From [Flavobacterium] thermophilum (lineage in GTDB: Bacteria; Bacillota; Bacilli; Bacillales; Anoxybacillaceae), in the NCBI GenBank assembly GCA_900450595.1, contig UGGS01000002.1, positions 620,001 to 684,000 on the forward strand: DNA of 64,000 nucleotides, in the 5' to 3' direction. The notes under the pieces were generated by a model. That model had not been told where the DNA came from and made no database searches. It worked only from the letters and a program-made list of their open reading frames with translations. Positions within the stretch are counted from its first letter, which is position 1; every line of letters begins with the position of its first letter. The position numbers were made by a program, and so were the translations under genes. Positions 1-10,593 of this stretch are shown here, one piece after another.

Positions 1-799
1 CATGGGACATTGCATGAACAGCGCCTAAAATCGCGTTAGAAAAAGCCAATCCTGCCTGCAAACTCGCCATTGCCATATTGGTTTTTGCCTCTTGGTTGAT
101 TTTAGAGGCGACAGAAGGGCGCAAATATTTTCCTACTAAAGAAATAGCGTTTTGAGCTTGAACGTCTGTAAGCGGTGTAGCTGCTAGACTTACATACGCC
201 TCAATGCCATGCGTTAAAACATCTAATCCTGTTGAGGCAGTTAAATGAGCGCTTTTTGTCGACAATGTTTCTGGATCAATAATTGCAATATCAGGAATAA
301 GAGATCGGGAAATGATCGTCATCTTTTTTTTCTCTTTTGTATTAACAATAACAGAAAATTGGGATACTTCTGATCCTGACCCTGCTGTTGTTGGAACCAT
401 CACTTGAGGAGGAAGGGGCAATTGAATTTTATCCACTCCCTCATATTCATGAATTTGTCCCCCGTTTGTAGCAAGAATGGCGACAGCCTTTGCGGCATCA
501 ATAGAACTGCCTCCACCGATTCCAATGATAGCATCGCATTCATTCTCAAGATATGCTTCACAGCCTTTTTTTACTTCTTCGTCCTTTGGATTTATTGTTA
601 CATCACAAAATGTCGTGTATTTTAATCCTACTTGCCTGCAACTCTTAATGACAACATCGAGCCAACCAGCTTCCGTAACACCTGGATCGCTGACAATCAA
701 CACATTTGTCGCACCAAGCCTTAGACAACTTTCCCCTACTTGATGAATGGAACCGTTACCAAAAATCACTTCGGGCATCACGAACTTATGAATGTTCAT
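1..799 (-). CDS. Iron-containing alcohol dehydrogenase, N-terminal part (cut by window edge)
   Basis: NAD(P)-dependent group III (iron) alcohol dehydrogenase; the substrate cannot be told from the sequence. The protein starts MNIHKFVMPEVIFGNGSI at the ATG complementary to 797-799 and stays open to base 1, giving about 266 residues of a usual 380-400. The last visible residues include AGLAFSNAILGAVHAMSH, the conserved helix that carries one iron-binding histidine. The C-terminal quarter lies outside the window. It is a different gene from the iron alcohol dehydrogenase at 25.8 kb. The family is certain, the substrate unknown. Confidence 0.85.
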   Translation of the reverse strand, partial: MNIHKFVMPEVIFGNGSIHQVGESCLRLGATNVLIVSDPGVTEAGWLDVVIKSCRQVGLKYTTFCDVTINPKDEEVKKGCEAYLENECDAIIGIGGGSSIDAAKAVAILATNGGQIHEYEGVDKIQLPLPPQVMVPTTAGSGSEVSQFSVIVNTKEKKKMTIISRSLIPDIAIIDPETLSTKSAHLTASTGLDVLTHGIEAYVSLAATPLTDVQAQNAISLVGKYLRPSVASKINQEAKTNMAMASLQAGLAFSNAILGAVHAMSH

Positions 800-920
800 C
801 CTCGTGCCCCCTTATTGGCCATCTGCATTTTATTGCTCAACAACCTTATGTTTTAAGCACTCATTCGACATCCCGGATGAGAAATCCTCCTGATTTTCTG
901 CAGGAGAAGGAGAAATGAGA

Positions 921-962
921 AAGCGAGCGCCAACCCTCGTGAATGAAGGCGTACGCTCGCTT
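921..962 (-). terminator. Terminator after potD
   Basis: AAGCGAGCG (921-929) pairs with CGCTCGCTT (954-962), with an inner GCC/GGC pairing. Read on the minus strand the hairpin is followed by a T-rich run. It lies 26 bases after the potD stop and should end the potABCD transcript. Confidence 0.7.
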
Positions 963-988
963 CGCCGATAGAACGCTGCTTCGTTTGT

Positions 989-2062
989 TTATTTTTGCTG
1001 CATCTTAAACTCCAAAAACAGCTCGTTGTAGTAGGCGAGCATGTGTTTTCCTAAGTTTTCGTACACTTCGAGATGCCCTGCTGAATCCAAATCGGGGTAA
1101 AAGCGCCGATCGCCCGCGATGTCTTTTGGCAAATAGCGAAGCGCCGCGCGATTCGGAGTCGAATAGCCGACATACTCGGCGTTTTGCGCCGCGTGTTTCG
1201 GGTCGAGCATAAAATTGATAAACGCGTGCGCTCCTTCGATGTTTTTCGCTGTTTTCGGAATGACCATGTTGTCAAACCATAGGTTGGATCCTTCTTTCGG
1301 CACGACATAGTCGAGCTTGTCGTTTTCGGCGATGATTTCCGCCGCATCACCCGACCAGACGACGCCGATGGCCGCTTCTTCATTCACGAGAAGCAGCTTG
1401 ATCTCATCGCCGACAATCGCCTTCACATTCGGCATGAGTCGATCGAGTTTCCGCTTTGCTTCTTGCAAATGGGCTTTGTTCGTGTCATTGAGGGAATAGC
1501 CGAGGCTGTTTAACGCCATCCCCATTACTTCGCGCGCTCCGTCGACAAGCAAAATTTGGTTTCGCAAACTCGGATCCCATAAGTCGTTCCAGCTTGTGAT
1601 GGTCTTGCCGCCAAGCATCTCGCGGTTGTAGACGATGCCGACCGTCCCCCAAAAATACGGCACGGAATACCGGTTGTGCGGATCAAACGACAAGTTGAGG
1701 AACCGCGGCTCGATATATTGTAAATTCGGCAGCTTGTCGTGATCGAGCGGCAACAGCAAGTTTTCCTCGATCATTTTGCTGATGGCGTAATCGGACGGAA
1801 CGGCGACATCAAACGTCGCCCCGCCTTGGGCGATTTTCGCCATCATCGCTTCGTTGGAATCGAATGTTTGGTAAATCACTTTCCACCCTGTCTCTTTTTC
1901 AAACTCCCGAATGAGCGCTGGGTCGATGTAATCGCCCCAGTTGTAAACGGTCACCGTTTTGCCTCCGCCGTACCCTTCCGCTTCGTTCAACCGGTGGGTG
2001 ATGAACATGAGGACGAACGCGGCGATAAACACGGCCGCAAACCCTTGGACAAGCCGTCTCAC
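989..2062 (-). CDS. potD: Spermidine/putrescine ABC transporter substrate-binding protein
   Basis: Extracytoplasmic receptor of the PotABCD polyamine importer. The 357-residue protein opens with a hydrophobic segment (about residues 5-23) and then the family start VTVYNWGDYIDPALIREFE. There is no lipobox cysteine after the hydrophobic segment, so the receptor is probably held by an uncleaved signal anchor rather than a lipid. Translation begins at GTG (2060-2062), directly abutting the potC stop. It is the last gene of the operon potA-potB-potC-potD and is followed by a terminator hairpin. PotD family membership is clear; preference for spermidine or putrescine is not shown. Confidence 0.93.
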   Translation of the reverse strand: MRRLVQGFAAVFIAAFVLMFITHRLNEAEGYGGGKTVTVYNWGDYIDPALIREFEKETGWKVIYQTFDSNEAMMAKIAQGGATFDVAVPSDYAISKMIEENLLLPLDHDKLPNLQYIEPRFLNLSFDPHNRYSVPYFWGTVGIVYNREMLGGKTITSWNDLWDPSLRNQILLVDGAREVMGMALNSLGYSLNDTNKAHLQEAKRKLDRLMPNVKAIVGDEIKLLLVNEEAAIGVVWSGDAAEIIAENDKLDYVVPKEGSNLWFDNMVIPKTAKNIEGAHAFINFMLDPKHAAQNAEYVGYSTPNRAALRYLPKDIAGDRRFYPDLDSAGHLEVYENLGKHMLAYYNELFLEFKMQQK

Positions 2063-2866
2063 CTACTTTCGCCCCCCTATCCCGTACAAGCGGCCGCCTT
2101 TTTGGCTAAGCACGTAATAGCCGATGACGAGCAGCATGGTAAATAAAAACAGAAGCGTCGACAATGCGTTGATCGACAAGGAAATGCCCTGGCGCGCCCG
2201 CGAATAAATTTCCACCGACAGCGTCGAGAACCCATTTCCCGTGACAAAAAAGGTCACGGCAAAGTCATCGAGCGAATACGTAAGCGCCATGAAAAAGCCC
2301 GCCCATATGCTCGGAGCCAAAAACGGCAGCACCACACCGGACAGCACTTGCCAATGACTGGCTCCTAAATCTCTAGCCGCATCAATCAGCGTCGGGCTCA
2401 TTTCCTCGAGTTTCGGCAGCACCATCAACACGACAATCGGCACGCTGAACGCGATATGAGACAACAGCACGGACGTAAAGCCGAGCTTGATGCCAGCGAT
2501 TGTAAACAGCAGCAAAAACGAAGCGCCGATGATGACATCCGGACTGACGATCAGCACGTTGTTGAGGGCGAGAAGAGCGTTTTTTGTCCGTTGCCGCTTG
2601 ACATAGTAAACGGCGAGCGCCCCGATGACCCCGAGTATCGTCGCGACCGCCGCCGACAGCAGCGCAATGACGATTGTATTCAAAACGATGATGAGCAAGC
2701 GGTCGTCGGACAGCACGTCGCGGTACCATTTAAACGTGAACGATTGAAAATCGTGCATCGCCCCGCCGCTGTTGAACGAATAATACATCAAATACACAAT
2801 CGGCGTATACATCACGGCAAACACGGCTAACAAGTACACACGTCCCCACCAATGCGTCCGTTTCAT
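2063..2866 (-). CDS. potC: Spermidine/putrescine ABC transporter permease PotC
   Basis: Inner-membrane permease subunit of the polyamine importer, 267 residues. I place the start at the ATG of [20 protein letters not shown] (2864-2866) because it overlaps the end of potB by four bases (ATGA); a longer reading frame upstream is an artefact. Several hydrophobic segments and the cytoplasmic EAA loop ([20 protein letters not shown]) that contacts the ATPase are visible. The gene is translationally coupled to potB on one side and abuts potD on the other. Confidence 0.93.
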   Translation of the reverse strand: MKRTHWWGRVYLLAVFAVMYTPIVYLMYYSFNSGGAMHDFQSFTFKWYRDVLSDDRLLIIVLNTIVIALLSAAVATILGVIGALAVYYVKRQRTKNALLALNNVLIVSPDVIIGASFLLLFTIAGIKLGFTSVLLSHIAFSVPIVVLMVLPKLEEMSPTLIDAARDLGASHWQVLSGVVLPFLAPSIWAGFFMALTYSLDDFAVTFFVTGNGFSTLSVEIYSRARQGISLSINALSTLLFLFTMLLVIGYYVLSQKGGRLYGIGGRK

Positions 2867-3672
2867 CGGCTTCCCTCTTTCCTTCCGGTTCCTGTCAGGA
2901 CGACGATGACCGCCATCGCGATCATTAACACAACAGCGATCGTCGCCCCCATTCCCCAATCTTGGGTGACGAGGAAGTGCTGCTCAATGGCGGTGCCGAG
3001 CGTAATGACGCGGTTGCCCGCAATGAGGCGCGTAATCATAAACAGCGACAGCGCCGGGATAAACACCGCCTGGCAGCCGGCCTTCACCCCGCCAAGCGTG
3101 AGCGGGAAGACGACGCGGCGGAACGTCGTCCAAGCCGAAGCGCCCAAATCGCGAGCGGCATCGACCAGCGATGGCGGCAGCTCCTCCAGCGCGTTGAAAA
3201 TCGGCAGCACCATAAACGGAATAAAAATGTACACCGACACAAAGACAAAACTGAAATCGGTGAACAACAGCTGCCGCGGCCCGACGCCCAGCGCTTTCAA
3301 CAAAGCGTTGGCCAGCCCGTACGTGCCGAACAGCCCTAAAAACGCATACACCTTCAGCAGCAAATTCACCCACATCGGCAAAATAAGCAACAACAGCCAT
3401 AGCTGCTTGTGCCGCGTCTTCGTCAGCCAATAGGCGGTCGGATAGCCGATGAGCAGCGACACAAGCGTGATTAAAAACGCATACCAAAACGAATACGCCA
3501 TCATTTTCAAATAAATGGGCGTCCATACGGATTTATAGTTGGACAACGTCCAATGGCCGTCAAGATCCAAAAACGATTCATACACCAAAAAGACAATCGG
3601 GGCCACGACAAACAGCACAAGCCAAATGCCATAAGGGATTAAATACCAGTTCCGCCACGCCCGTTCCGTCAT
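2863..3672 (-). CDS. potB: Spermidine/putrescine ABC transporter permease PotB
   Basis: First membrane permease of the polyamine importer, 269 residues, starting [20 protein letters not shown]. It has about six hydrophobic segments and the EAA loop [20 protein letters not shown] for docking on PotA. The ATG overlaps the potA stop by four bases and the stop overlaps the potC start, so potA, potB and potC are made as a tightly coupled unit. Confidence 0.93.
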   Translation of the reverse strand: MTERAWRNWYLIPYGIWLVLFVVAPIVFLVYESFLDLDGHWTLSNYKSVWTPIYLKMMAYSFWYAFLITLVSLLIGYPTAYWLTKTRHKQLWLLLLILPMWVNLLLKVYAFLGLFGTYGLANALLKALGVGPRQLLFTDFSFVFVSVYIFIPFMVLPIFNALEELPPSLVDAARDLGASAWTTFRRVVFPLTLGGVKAGCQAVFIPALSLFMITRLIAGNRVITLGTAIEQHFLVTQDWGMGATIAVVLMIAMAVIVVLTGTGRKEGSR

Positions 3673-4727
3673 GCGTCCTCATCCTCCTTTTCGAGTCGCA
3701 TGACGTGAATCGCTTCCGGTTCAAAACGAAGGCCGACCGTTTCCCCGACTTCGGCCTTTTTCGTCGAATGGACAAGCCATTCGTTGCCGTTTTCGTCATA
3801 GCCGCAAATTTCATAATGGACACCGCGGAATAAGAGCGAATCGACGCGGATGACGATCTGCCCGTCTTCCGGCGCCGCGAGCTCCAAATCTTCCGGGCGG
3901 ATGACGACATCGACCGGTTCATTTGGCGCGAAGCCGCGGTCAACACACGCAAACTGTTTGCCGGCAAATTCGACGAGGAAATCGTCGATCATGCGCCCTG
4001 ACAAAATGTTCGATTCGCCAATGAAATCGGCGACGAATCGATTGACAGGCTCGTCGTAAATGTCTTTCGGCGTCCCAAACTGCTGAATTTTTCCTTTATT
4101 CAGAACAAAAATGTAATCGGACATCGCCAATGCTTCTTCTTGATCATGCGTGACAAAAATGAACGTAATCCCTAAGCGGCGCTGCAATTCACGAAGTTCA
4201 TACTGCATTTCCGTGCGCAGCTTCAAATCCAAGGCCGATAGCGGCTCATCCAAGAGCAAAACTTCTGGCTCATTCACAATCGCCCGCGCAATCGCGACGC
4301 GCTGGCGCTGACCGCCGGACATTTCTTGAATGCGGCGGCGCTCATAGCCTTCCAAGTTGACAAACCGAAGCGCTTCCCTCACTTTCTCGCGAATGTCGGT
4401 TTCTTTCATCTTTTTCACGCGCAAACCAAACGCAACGTTTTCAAACACATCGAGATGAGGGAACAATGCATAGTCTTGAAAAACAGTGTTGACTTGCCGC
4501 TTGTTCGGCGGGACGTTTTGAATCGGCTTTCCGTGGAAATAAATCGTTCCTTCCGTCGGCTCGATAAACCCGGCAATCAGCCGCAAAATCGTTGTCTTCC
4601 CACAACCCGACGGTCCAAGCAGCGTATAAAACTTCCCGCGCTCCATCGCAAAACTGACATCATCCAGTACGGCTGCGCCGTCGTATTCCTTCGTCACTCG
4701 CTCGAAGCGGATGATTTCTCCGTTCAC
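3669..4727 (-). CDS. potA: Spermidine/putrescine ABC transporter ATPase PotA
   Basis: ATP-binding subunit that powers polyamine import. The start is taken as GTG (4725-4727), giving 352 residues beginning [17 protein letters not shown]; a GGGGGG ribosome site lies six bases upstream, while the longer open frame to 4835 has no such site. Walker A GPSGCGKT is at 38-45, the signature SGGQ at 137-140 and Walker B LLLDE at 157-161. The C-terminal region (about 260-350) is the TOBE-type regulatory domain of the sugar/polyamine ATPases. First gene of the operon. The AT-rich gap upstream also holds the divergent yitJ promoter and riboswitch. Confidence 0.93.
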   Translation of the reverse strand: MNGEIIRFERVTKEYDGAAVLDDVSFAMERGKFYTLLGPSGCGKTTILRLIAGFIEPTEGTIYFHGKPIQNVPPNKRQVNTVFQDYALFPHLDVFENVAFGLRVKKMKETDIREKVREALRFVNLEGYERRRIQEMSGGQRQRVAIARAIVNEPEVLLLDEPLSALDLKLRTEMQYELRELQRRLGITFIFVTHDQEEALAMSDYIFVLNKGKIQQFGTPKDIYDEPVNRFVADFIGESNILSGRMIDDFLVEFAGKQFACVDRGFAPNEPVDVVIRPEDLELAAPEDGQIVIRVDSLLFRGVHYEICGYDENGNEWLVHSTKKAEVGETVGLRFEPEAIHVMRLEKEDEDA

Positions 4728-4937
4728 TTTCAGCCCCCCATCTTCTTGATGTTCACTATTCCTAATTAGAACATAGGAGAGTAGAAAGTGCAACGGAAAA
4801 ATATGCTTTCCGCCATGTCGGCGACTAAAAAACAAAAAGCGGCTGACTATTCCGCAGAACAGCTTCCAATTTTGCCCGCAATGCGGAAATCAGCTGTCTC
4901 ATTGATCGTTTTTTTCAAATTTCCTTGCTTCACCGTA

Positions 4938-4966
4938 TTGAATAATTTCGAAAAATACATTAAATT
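4938..4966 (+). promoter_or_regulatory. Putative sigma-A promoter of the SAM-riboswitch operon
   Basis: TTGAAT (4938-4943), a 17-base spacer and TAAATT (4961-4966) stand about 45 bases upstream of the riboswitch aptamer in an AT-rich stretch. Each hexamer matches consensus in about four of six positions, so the call is moderate. Confidence 0.4.
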
Positions 4967-5010
4967 ATATAGTAATCATCAAAACGCTGCCGCACAATTG
5001 CATACGGACA

Positions 5011-5113
5011 TTCTTATCAAGAGAGGGGGAGGGACTGGCCCGGTGAACCCTCAGCAACCTGGCCCGCGGCCAAGGTGCTAAATCCAGACAGGCGGAAGCC
5101 TGGAAGATAAGAA
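5011..5113 (+). promoter_or_regulatory. SAM-I (S-box) riboswitch aptamer
   Basis: The leader has the S-box pattern: P1 strand CTTATC (5013-5018) paired with GATAAG (5106-5111), the conserved GAGGGACTGGCCCG block with GAACCCTCAGCAACC, and the later AAGGTGCTAAATCC and GGAAGATAAG blocks. Downstream, AAGAAGAAG (5109-5117) can pair with CTTCTTCTT (5130-5138) as antiterminator. P1 competes with that pairing, and the terminator forms instead when SAM is bound. It therefore shuts off yitJ-metH when SAM is plentiful. Confidence 0.97.
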
Positions 5114-5125
5114 GAAGCGAATGAA

Positions 5126-5155
5126 AAGTCTTCTTCTTAGAAGGCTTTTTTCTTT
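5126..5155 (+). terminator. Riboswitch-controlled intrinsic terminator
   Basis: AAGTCTTC (5126-5133) pairs with GAAGGCTT (5140-5147), followed by a T-rich run to 5155. Its 5' half is shared with the antiterminator stem, the classic arrangement of an S-box transcriptional switch. Confidence 0.93.
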
Positions 5156-5182
5156 TACTACAACGAAATGGGGGAATCAAAC

Positions 5183-7030
5183 GTGGGGCTGCTCGATGAG
5201 TTGAAACAACGCATTCTCATCGCCGACGGAGCGATGGGGACGCTGTTATATTCGCATGGCGTCGACCGTTGTTTTGAAGAATTGAATTTATCGAATCCAG
5301 ACGAAATCATTCATATTCATGAAGCGTATATCGCGGCGGGCGCCGATGTCATTCAGACGAATACATACGGCGCCAACTATGTGAAACTCGCGCGCTACGG
5401 CTTGCAAGACGAGGTGCCGGCGATCAATCGCGCCGCTGTAAGACTGGCGAAGCAAGCAGCCAATGGGGGGGCGTACGTGCTCGGAACGATCGGAGGGCTG
5501 CGCACATTGAACAAAAGCGTCGTACCGCTTGACGAAGTGAAGCGGACGTTTCGCGAGCAGCTGTTTGTGCTGCTTGCCGAAGGGGTTGATGGTGTGCTGC
5601 TGGAGACGTATTACGATTTGGAAGAGTTGGAGACGGTGCTTGCCATCGCGCGCAAAGAGACGGACTTGCCGATTATCGCCCATGTGTCGCTCCATGAAGT
5701 CGGCGTTTTGCAAGACGGCACGCCGCTCGCGGACGCCCTTAGCCGCCTGGAGGCGCTCGGGGCCGATGTTGTCGGGCTCAACTGCCGGCTTGGTCCGCAC
5801 TATATGATTCAGTCGCTTGAGGAAGTGCCCCTGCCCAATCGCGCATTTTTGTCGGCGTATCCGAACGCGAGCCTCCCGGATTACCGCGACGGCCGGCTTG
5901 TCTATGAAACGAACGCGGAATATTTTGAAGAGGCGGCCAAAGCGTTCCGAGATCAAGGGGTGCGCTTGATCGGCGGGTGCTGCGGCACGACGCCGAAACA
6001 TATTGAGGCAATGGCAAAGGCGCTCGCCGACCGGACGCCGGTGACGGAAAAAACGGTGAAGCGGCGCACGGCATCTGTATCGGTGCAAGCCGATCGGCCC
6101 GCGCCGACTCCGCTTCCCGAGCTCGCCCGCACGCGCCGCTCGGTCATTGTCGAACTCGATCCGCCGAAGCAACTCGGCATTGACAAGTTTCTCGCTGGGG
6201 CGAAAGCGCTCCATGACGCCGGCATCGACGCGCTGACGTTAGCTGACAACTCACTTGCTACGCCGCGCATCAGCAACGCCGCCGTCGCCACGATCGTGAA
6301 AGAGCGGCTCGGCGTCCGCCCGCTCGTGCATATTACGTGCCGCGACCGCAACTTGATCGGCTTACAGTCGCATTTGATGGGCTTGCATACGCTCGGCATC
6401 ACCGACGTGCTCGCTATTACCGGCGACCCGTCGAAAATCGGCGATTTTCCGGGAGCGACGTCCGTGTATGATGTGTCGTCATTCGATCTCATCCGCTTGA
6501 TCAGCCAATTCAACGAGGGATTATCGTACTCGGGCAAACCGCTCGGGCAAAAAACGAACTTCTCGATCGGTGCGGCCTTCAATCCGAACGTCCGCCATTT
6601 GGATAAAGCGGTCGAGCGAATGGAGAAAAAAATTCAATGCGGCGCTCACTATTTCTTGACCCAGCCGGTTTACTCGGAAGAAAAAATCGTGCAAATATAT
6701 GAAGCAACGAAACATCTCGCCACGCCGATCTACATTGGCATTATGCCGCTGGTAAGCGCGCGCAACGCCGAGTTTTTGCACCATGAAGTGCCGGGGATCA
6801 CCCTGTCGGACGAGATTCGCGCCCGCATGGCGGCGTGCGGCGGCGACCCGGTGCAAGCAGCCAAGGAAGGCATCGCTATCGCCAAATCGCTCATTGACGC
6901 TGCGTTTGATTTGTTTAACGGCATTTATTTGATCACGCCGTTTTTGCGCTATGACATGACGGTCGAGCTCGTCCGCTACATCCATGAAAAAGAAGCGGCC
7001 GCCAAAGAAAGGAAGGTTGTTCATGGCTAA
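5183..7030 (+). CDS. yitJ: Bifunctional homocysteine S-methyltransferase / methylenetetrahydrofolate reductase
   Basis: Two-domain methionine-synthesis enzyme of the YitJ type, 615 residues. The N-terminal homocysteine-binding barrel (about 1-290) has the three zinc cysteines C201, C266 and C267 (NCRLGP and GGCCGT). The C-terminal domain (about 320-610) is a 5,10-methylenetetrahydrofolate reductase that makes the methyl donor 5-methyltetrahydrofolate. I prefer GTG at 5183, giving [20 protein letters not shown], because it has a GGGGGA ribosome site seven bases upstream and matches the B. subtilis start; an ATG at 5168 lacks one. It lies directly behind the SAM riboswitch, and its stop overlaps the metH start. 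Confidence 0.94.
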   Translation: MGLLDELKQRILIADGAMGTLLYSHGVDRCFEELNLSNPDEIIHIHEAYIAAGADVIQTNTYGANYVKLARYGLQDEVPAINRAAVRLAKQAANGGAYVLGTIGGLRTLNKSVVPLDEVKRTFREQLFVLLAEGVDGVLLETYYDLEELETVLAIARKETDLPIIAHVSLHEVGVLQDGTPLADALSRLEALGADVVGLNCRLGPHYMIQSLEEVPLPNRAFLSAYPNASLPDYRDGRLVYETNAEYFEEAAKAFRDQGVRLIGGCCGTTPKHIEAMAKALADRTPVTEKTVKRRTASVSVQADRPAPTPLPELARTRRSVIVELDPPKQLGIDKFLAGAKALHDAGIDALTLADNSLATPRISNAAVATIVKERLGVRPLVHITCRDRNLIGLQSHLMGLHTLGITDVLAITGDPSKIGDFPGATSVYDVSSFDLIRLISQFNEGLSYSGKPLGQKTNFSIGAAFNPNVRHLDKAVERMEKKIQCGAHYFLTQPVYSEEKIVQIYEATKHLATPIYIGIMPLVSARNAEFLHHEVPGITLSDEIRARMAACGGDPVQAAKEGIAIAKSLIDAAFDLFNGIYLITPFLRYDMTVELVRYIHEKEAAAKERKVVHG

Positions 7031-10000
7031 CATCACCTTAGAACAGCAGCTGCAGCGAAAAATTCTCGTCATTGACGGCGCGATGGGGACGATGATCCAA
7101 AGCGCCAACCTATCAGCCGCCGATTTTGGCGGCGAGGCGTATGAAGGGTGCAACGAATATTTGACCCTCACCGCCCCGCCTGTCATCCGCCGCATTCACG
7201 AAGCGTATTTGGAAGCGGGCGCTGACATCATCGAAACGAACACGTTCGGGGCGACGCGCATTGTGCTCGATGAATACAACCTCGGGCATTTGGCGCTCGA
7301 GTTGAACATCGAAGCGGCCAAGCTCGCCAAACAAGCGGCGGAGGCGTTCTCAACTCCCGACTGGCCGCGCTTTGTCGCCGGGTCGATGGGGCCGACGACG
7401 AAGACGTTGTCGGTGACAGGCGGCGCGACCTTTGAGGAACTCGTCGCCGCCTATGAAGAACAAGCGCGCGGGCTGCTGTTGGGCGGCGTCGATCTTCTGT
7501 TGCTGGAGACGTGCCAAGATACGTTGAACGTAAAAGCCGGATTTCTCGGCATTTCCAAGGCGTTTGAGGCGGTCGGCCGCCGCGTGCCGCTCATGATTTC
7601 CGGCACGATCGAGCCGATGGGCACGACGCTCGCCGGCCAGGCGATCGATGCGTTTTTCATCTCGGTGCGTCATATGAAGCCGATCGCCGTCGGCTTAAAC
7701 TGCGCGACCGGCCCGGAGTTTATGACCGACCATTTGCGGACGCTCGCTTCCCTTGCCGATACAGCCGTCAGCTGCTATCCGAACGCCGGGCTGCCGGATG
7801 AAGAAGGCCGCTACCATGAAACGCCGGAGATGTTGGCAGAGAAAATCCGCCGCTTTGCCGAAAAGGGATGGATCAACATCGTCGGCGGGTGTTGCGGCAC
7901 GACGCCGGACCATATTCGCGCCATCGCCGAAGCGGTGCGCGGCATCCCGCCGCGGGCGATTCCGTCTTCGTTTGATGTCCACGCCGTTTCCGGCATCGAG
8001 GCGCTCATCTATGATGAAACGATGCGTCCGCTCTTTGTCGGCGAGCGGACAAACGTCATCGGCTCGCGCAAATTCAAGCGCCTCATCGCCGAAGGGAAAT
8101 ACGAAGAAGCGGCGGAAATCGCCCGCGCCCAAGTGAAAAACGGCGCCCATGTCATCGACATTTGCCTCGCCGACCCAGACCGCGACGAACTCCATGACAT
8201 GGAGCAGTTCGTCCGCGAAGTCGTGAAAAAAGTGAAAGTGCCGCTTGTCATCGATTCAACCGACGAGCGCGTCATTGAACGCGCCCTCACCTACTCGCAA
8301 GGAAAAGCGATCATCAATTCGATCAACTTGGAAGACGGCGAGGAGCGGTTTGCGAAAGTCGTTCCTCTCTTGCACAAATACGGCGCCGCTGTCGTCGTCG
8401 GCACGATCGATGAACAAGGGATGGCGGTCACCGCCGAACGAAAGCTGGAAATTGCCTTGCGTTCGTATGACTTGCTCGTGAACCGCTACGGCGTGCCGGC
8501 GCGCGACATCATTTTCGACCCGCTCGTCTTCCCGGTCGGCACCGGTGATGAGCAATACATCGGCGCGGCGAACGAAACGATCAAAGGCATTCGCCTCATT
8601 AAAGAGCAACTGCCGGAGTGCTTGACGATGCTCGGCATCAGCAACGTCTCGTTCGGCTTGCCGCCGGCCGGGCGCGAGGTGCTCAACTCCGTCTTTTTGT
8701 ACCATTGCACGCAAGCTGGGCTCGATTATGCGATCGTCAACACTGAGAAGCTTGAGCGGTTCGCCTCGATTCCGGAAGAGGAAGTGCGGATGGCCGAAGC
8801 GCTTTTGTTTGACACGAGCGATGAAACATTAAACACCTTTATCGAATTTTACCGAAGCAAAATCACCGCCGCCAAGCCGGCTGAGGAGAACTTGAGCCTT
8901 GAAGAGCGGCTCGCCCGCTACGTCATTGAAGGGTCGAAAGACGGGCTCATTCCCGATTTAGAGAAGGCGCTTGAGACCTACTCCGATCCGCTGTCGATCA
9001 TCAACGGTCCGCTTATGGCCGGCATGGATGAAGTCGGGCGGCTGTTCAACAACAACCAGCTCATCGTCGCTGAAGTATTGCAAAGCGCGGAAGTGATGAA
9101 AGCAGCGGTCGCCTTTTTAGAGCCGTATATGGAAAAGAAAGAAGGAAGCACAAAAGGAAAAGTCATTCTCGCCACCGTCAAAGGCGATGTCCATGACATC
9201 GGCAAAAACTTGGTCGACATCATTTTAAGCAACAACGGCTACGAGGTGATCGACCTCGGCATTAAAGTCGCTCCGCAGCAACTCATTGAAGCGGTGCGCG
9301 AACATCAGCCCGACATCATCGGGTTGTCGGGCTTGCTTGTCAAATCGGCCCAACAGATGGTCGTCACCGCCCAAGATTTGCGGCAAGCGGGCATCTCAAC
9401 GCCCATTTTAGTCGGCGGCGCCGCCTTGACGCGCAAATTTACCGAAAACAAAATCGCACCCGAATACGACGGCGTCGTCCTGTACGCAAAAGACGCCATG
9501 GACGGGCTTGCCCTTGCCAACCAAATCCAGCAGGGCGAGATTGACTACAAGAAAAAAGAAGCGACCGAAAACGAGCCGACACGGCCAACGGCGGTCGCCA
9601 CCGCGTTCAAATCGAACGTCTCGACCGACGTTCCCGTCTACATCCCGGCCGACCTCGAGCGCCACGTGCTGCGAAACGTGCCGCTTGACCATGTGTTGCC
9701 GTACGTCAACTGGCAAATGGTGCTCGGCCACCACCTCGGCTTGAAAGGAAAAGTGAAACGGCTGCTTGAAGAACGGGACGAAAAAGCGTTGGCGTTAAAA
9801 GCGGTCGTCGACGAACTCGTTGCCGAAGCGAAAGAACGCGGCTGGATTCAACCCGCCGGCGTCTACCGCTTCTTCCCGGCGCAAAGCGACGGCAACCGCG
9901 TCTACGTTTACGATCCGGTTGATCACAAAACCGTGCTCGAGACGTTCGACTTCCCGCGCCAACCGCGGGCGCCGCATCTTTGCCTCGCCGATTATTTGAA

Positions 10001-10433
10001 ATCGAAAGAAAGCGGCGAAATGGATTACGTCGGCTTGTTCGCCGTCACGGCCGGGCATGGCGTCCGCGAACTCGCCCAACAGTGGAAAGACGAAGGCGAA
10101 TTTTTGAAAAGCCATGCCATCCAAGCGTTGGCGCTCGAGATTGCCGAAGGATTCGCCGAACGAATCCACCAAATTATGCGCGACCGCTGGGGCTTCCCGG
10201 ACGACCCGGATTTCACGATGGAAGAGCGCTTCGCCGCCAAATACCAAGGCCAGCGCTACTCGTTCGGCTACCCGGCCTGTCCGAACTTGGAAGATCAAGA
10301 GAAACTGTTCCGCCTGCTTCATCCAGAAGACATCGGCATCCGCCTCACCGACGGCTACATGATGGAGCCCGAAGCATCAGTTTCGGCGATCGTCTTCGCC
10401 CATCCGGAAGCGCGGTATTTCAATGTGTTATAA
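7023..10433 (+). CDS. metH: Cobalamin-dependent methionine synthase
   Basis: Transfers a methyl group from 5-methyltetrahydrofolate via cobalamin to homocysteine. The 1136-residue protein has the usual modules: homocysteine barrel (about 1-325, zinc cysteines C227, C290, C291), pterin-binding barrel (about 340-620), cap and B12-binding domains (about 640-870) with the DVHDIG box whose H724 ligates cobalt, and the SAM-dependent reactivation domain (about 880-1136). The ATG at 7023 overlaps the end of yitJ by eight bases and follows a GGAAGG ribosome site. The reductase activity of YitJ supplies the methyl folate that MetH uses, so the two genes form one pathway unit under one riboswitch. Confidence 0.96.
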   Translation: MANITLEQQLQRKILVIDGAMGTMIQSANLSAADFGGEAYEGCNEYLTLTAPPVIRRIHEAYLEAGADIIETNTFGATRIVLDEYNLGHLALELNIEAAKLAKQAAEAFSTPDWPRFVAGSMGPTTKTLSVTGGATFEELVAAYEEQARGLLLGGVDLLLLETCQDTLNVKAGFLGISKAFEAVGRRVPLMISGTIEPMGTTLAGQAIDAFFISVRHMKPIAVGLNCATGPEFMTDHLRTLASLADTAVSCYPNAGLPDEEGRYHETPEMLAEKIRRFAEKGWINIVGGCCGTTPDHIRAIAEAVRGIPPRAIPSSFDVHAVSGIEALIYDETMRPLFVGERTNVIGSRKFKRLIAEGKYEEAAEIARAQVKNGAHVIDICLADPDRDELHDMEQFVREVVKKVKVPLVIDSTDERVIERALTYSQGKAIINSINLEDGEERFAKVVPLLHKYGAAVVVGTIDEQGMAVTAERKLEIALRSYDLLVNRYGVPARDIIFDPLVFPVGTGDEQYIGAANETIKGIRLIKEQLPECLTMLGISNVSFGLPPAGREVLNSVFLYHCTQAGLDYAIVNTEKLERFASIPEEEVRMAEALLFDTSDETLNTFIEFYRSKITAAKPAEENLSLEERLARYVIEGSKDGLIPDLEKALETYSDPLSIINGPLMAGMDEVGRLFNNNQLIVAEVLQSAEVMKAAVAFLEPYMEKKEGSTKGKVILATVKGDVHDIGKNLVDIILSNNGYEVIDLGIKVAPQQLIEAVREHQPDIIGLSGLLVKSAQQMVVTAQDLRQAGISTPILVGGAALTRKFTENKIAPEYDGVVLYAKDAMDGLALANQIQQGEIDYKKKEATENEPTRPTAVATAFKSNVSTDVPVYIPADLERHVLRNVPLDHVLPYVNWQMVLGHHLGLKGKVKRLLEERDEKALALKAVVDELVAEAKERGWIQPAGVYRFFPAQSDGNRVYVYDPVDHKTVLETFDFPRQPRAPHLCLADYLKSKESGEMDYVGLFAVTAGHGVRELAQQWKDEGEFLKSHAIQALALEIAEGFAERIHQIMRDRWGFPDDPDFTMEERFAAKYQGQRYSFGYPACPNLEDQEKLFRLLHPEDIGIRLTDGYMMEPEASVSAIVFAHPEARYFNVL

Positions 10434-10443
10434 GCAAAATGAG

Positions 10444-10480
10444 AAACGAGCTGGGCTATGTGAACCAGCTCGTTTGCTTT
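10444..10480 (+). terminator. Terminator after metH
   Basis: AACGAGCTGG (10444-10453) pairs with CCAGCTCGTT (10464-10473), followed by a short T-rich run. It lies ten bases after the metH stop. Confidence 0.85.
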
Positions 10481-10593
10481 TTACGCACCAACCCTTGGCC
10501 GCGGAGATGTTTCCCGTTTTTTAGCAAAAAAAGACGAGGAATTGGCGATCTAGGAAAATCGCGATGTTTGTTCAAGTGTCAACCATCATTGAT

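Noticed and set aside
2852..3433. 193-codon plus-strand open frame opposite potB
   Set aside because: It overlaps potB fully, with Thr/Ser/Asn-rich random composition; it is a shadow frame.
4839..4897. Imperfect inverted repeat upstream of the yitJ promoter, considered as a potA or yitJ attenuator
   Set aside because: It lies upstream of the yitJ promoter and outside the potA message, has mismatches and a long loop, and no T-run in a useful direction.
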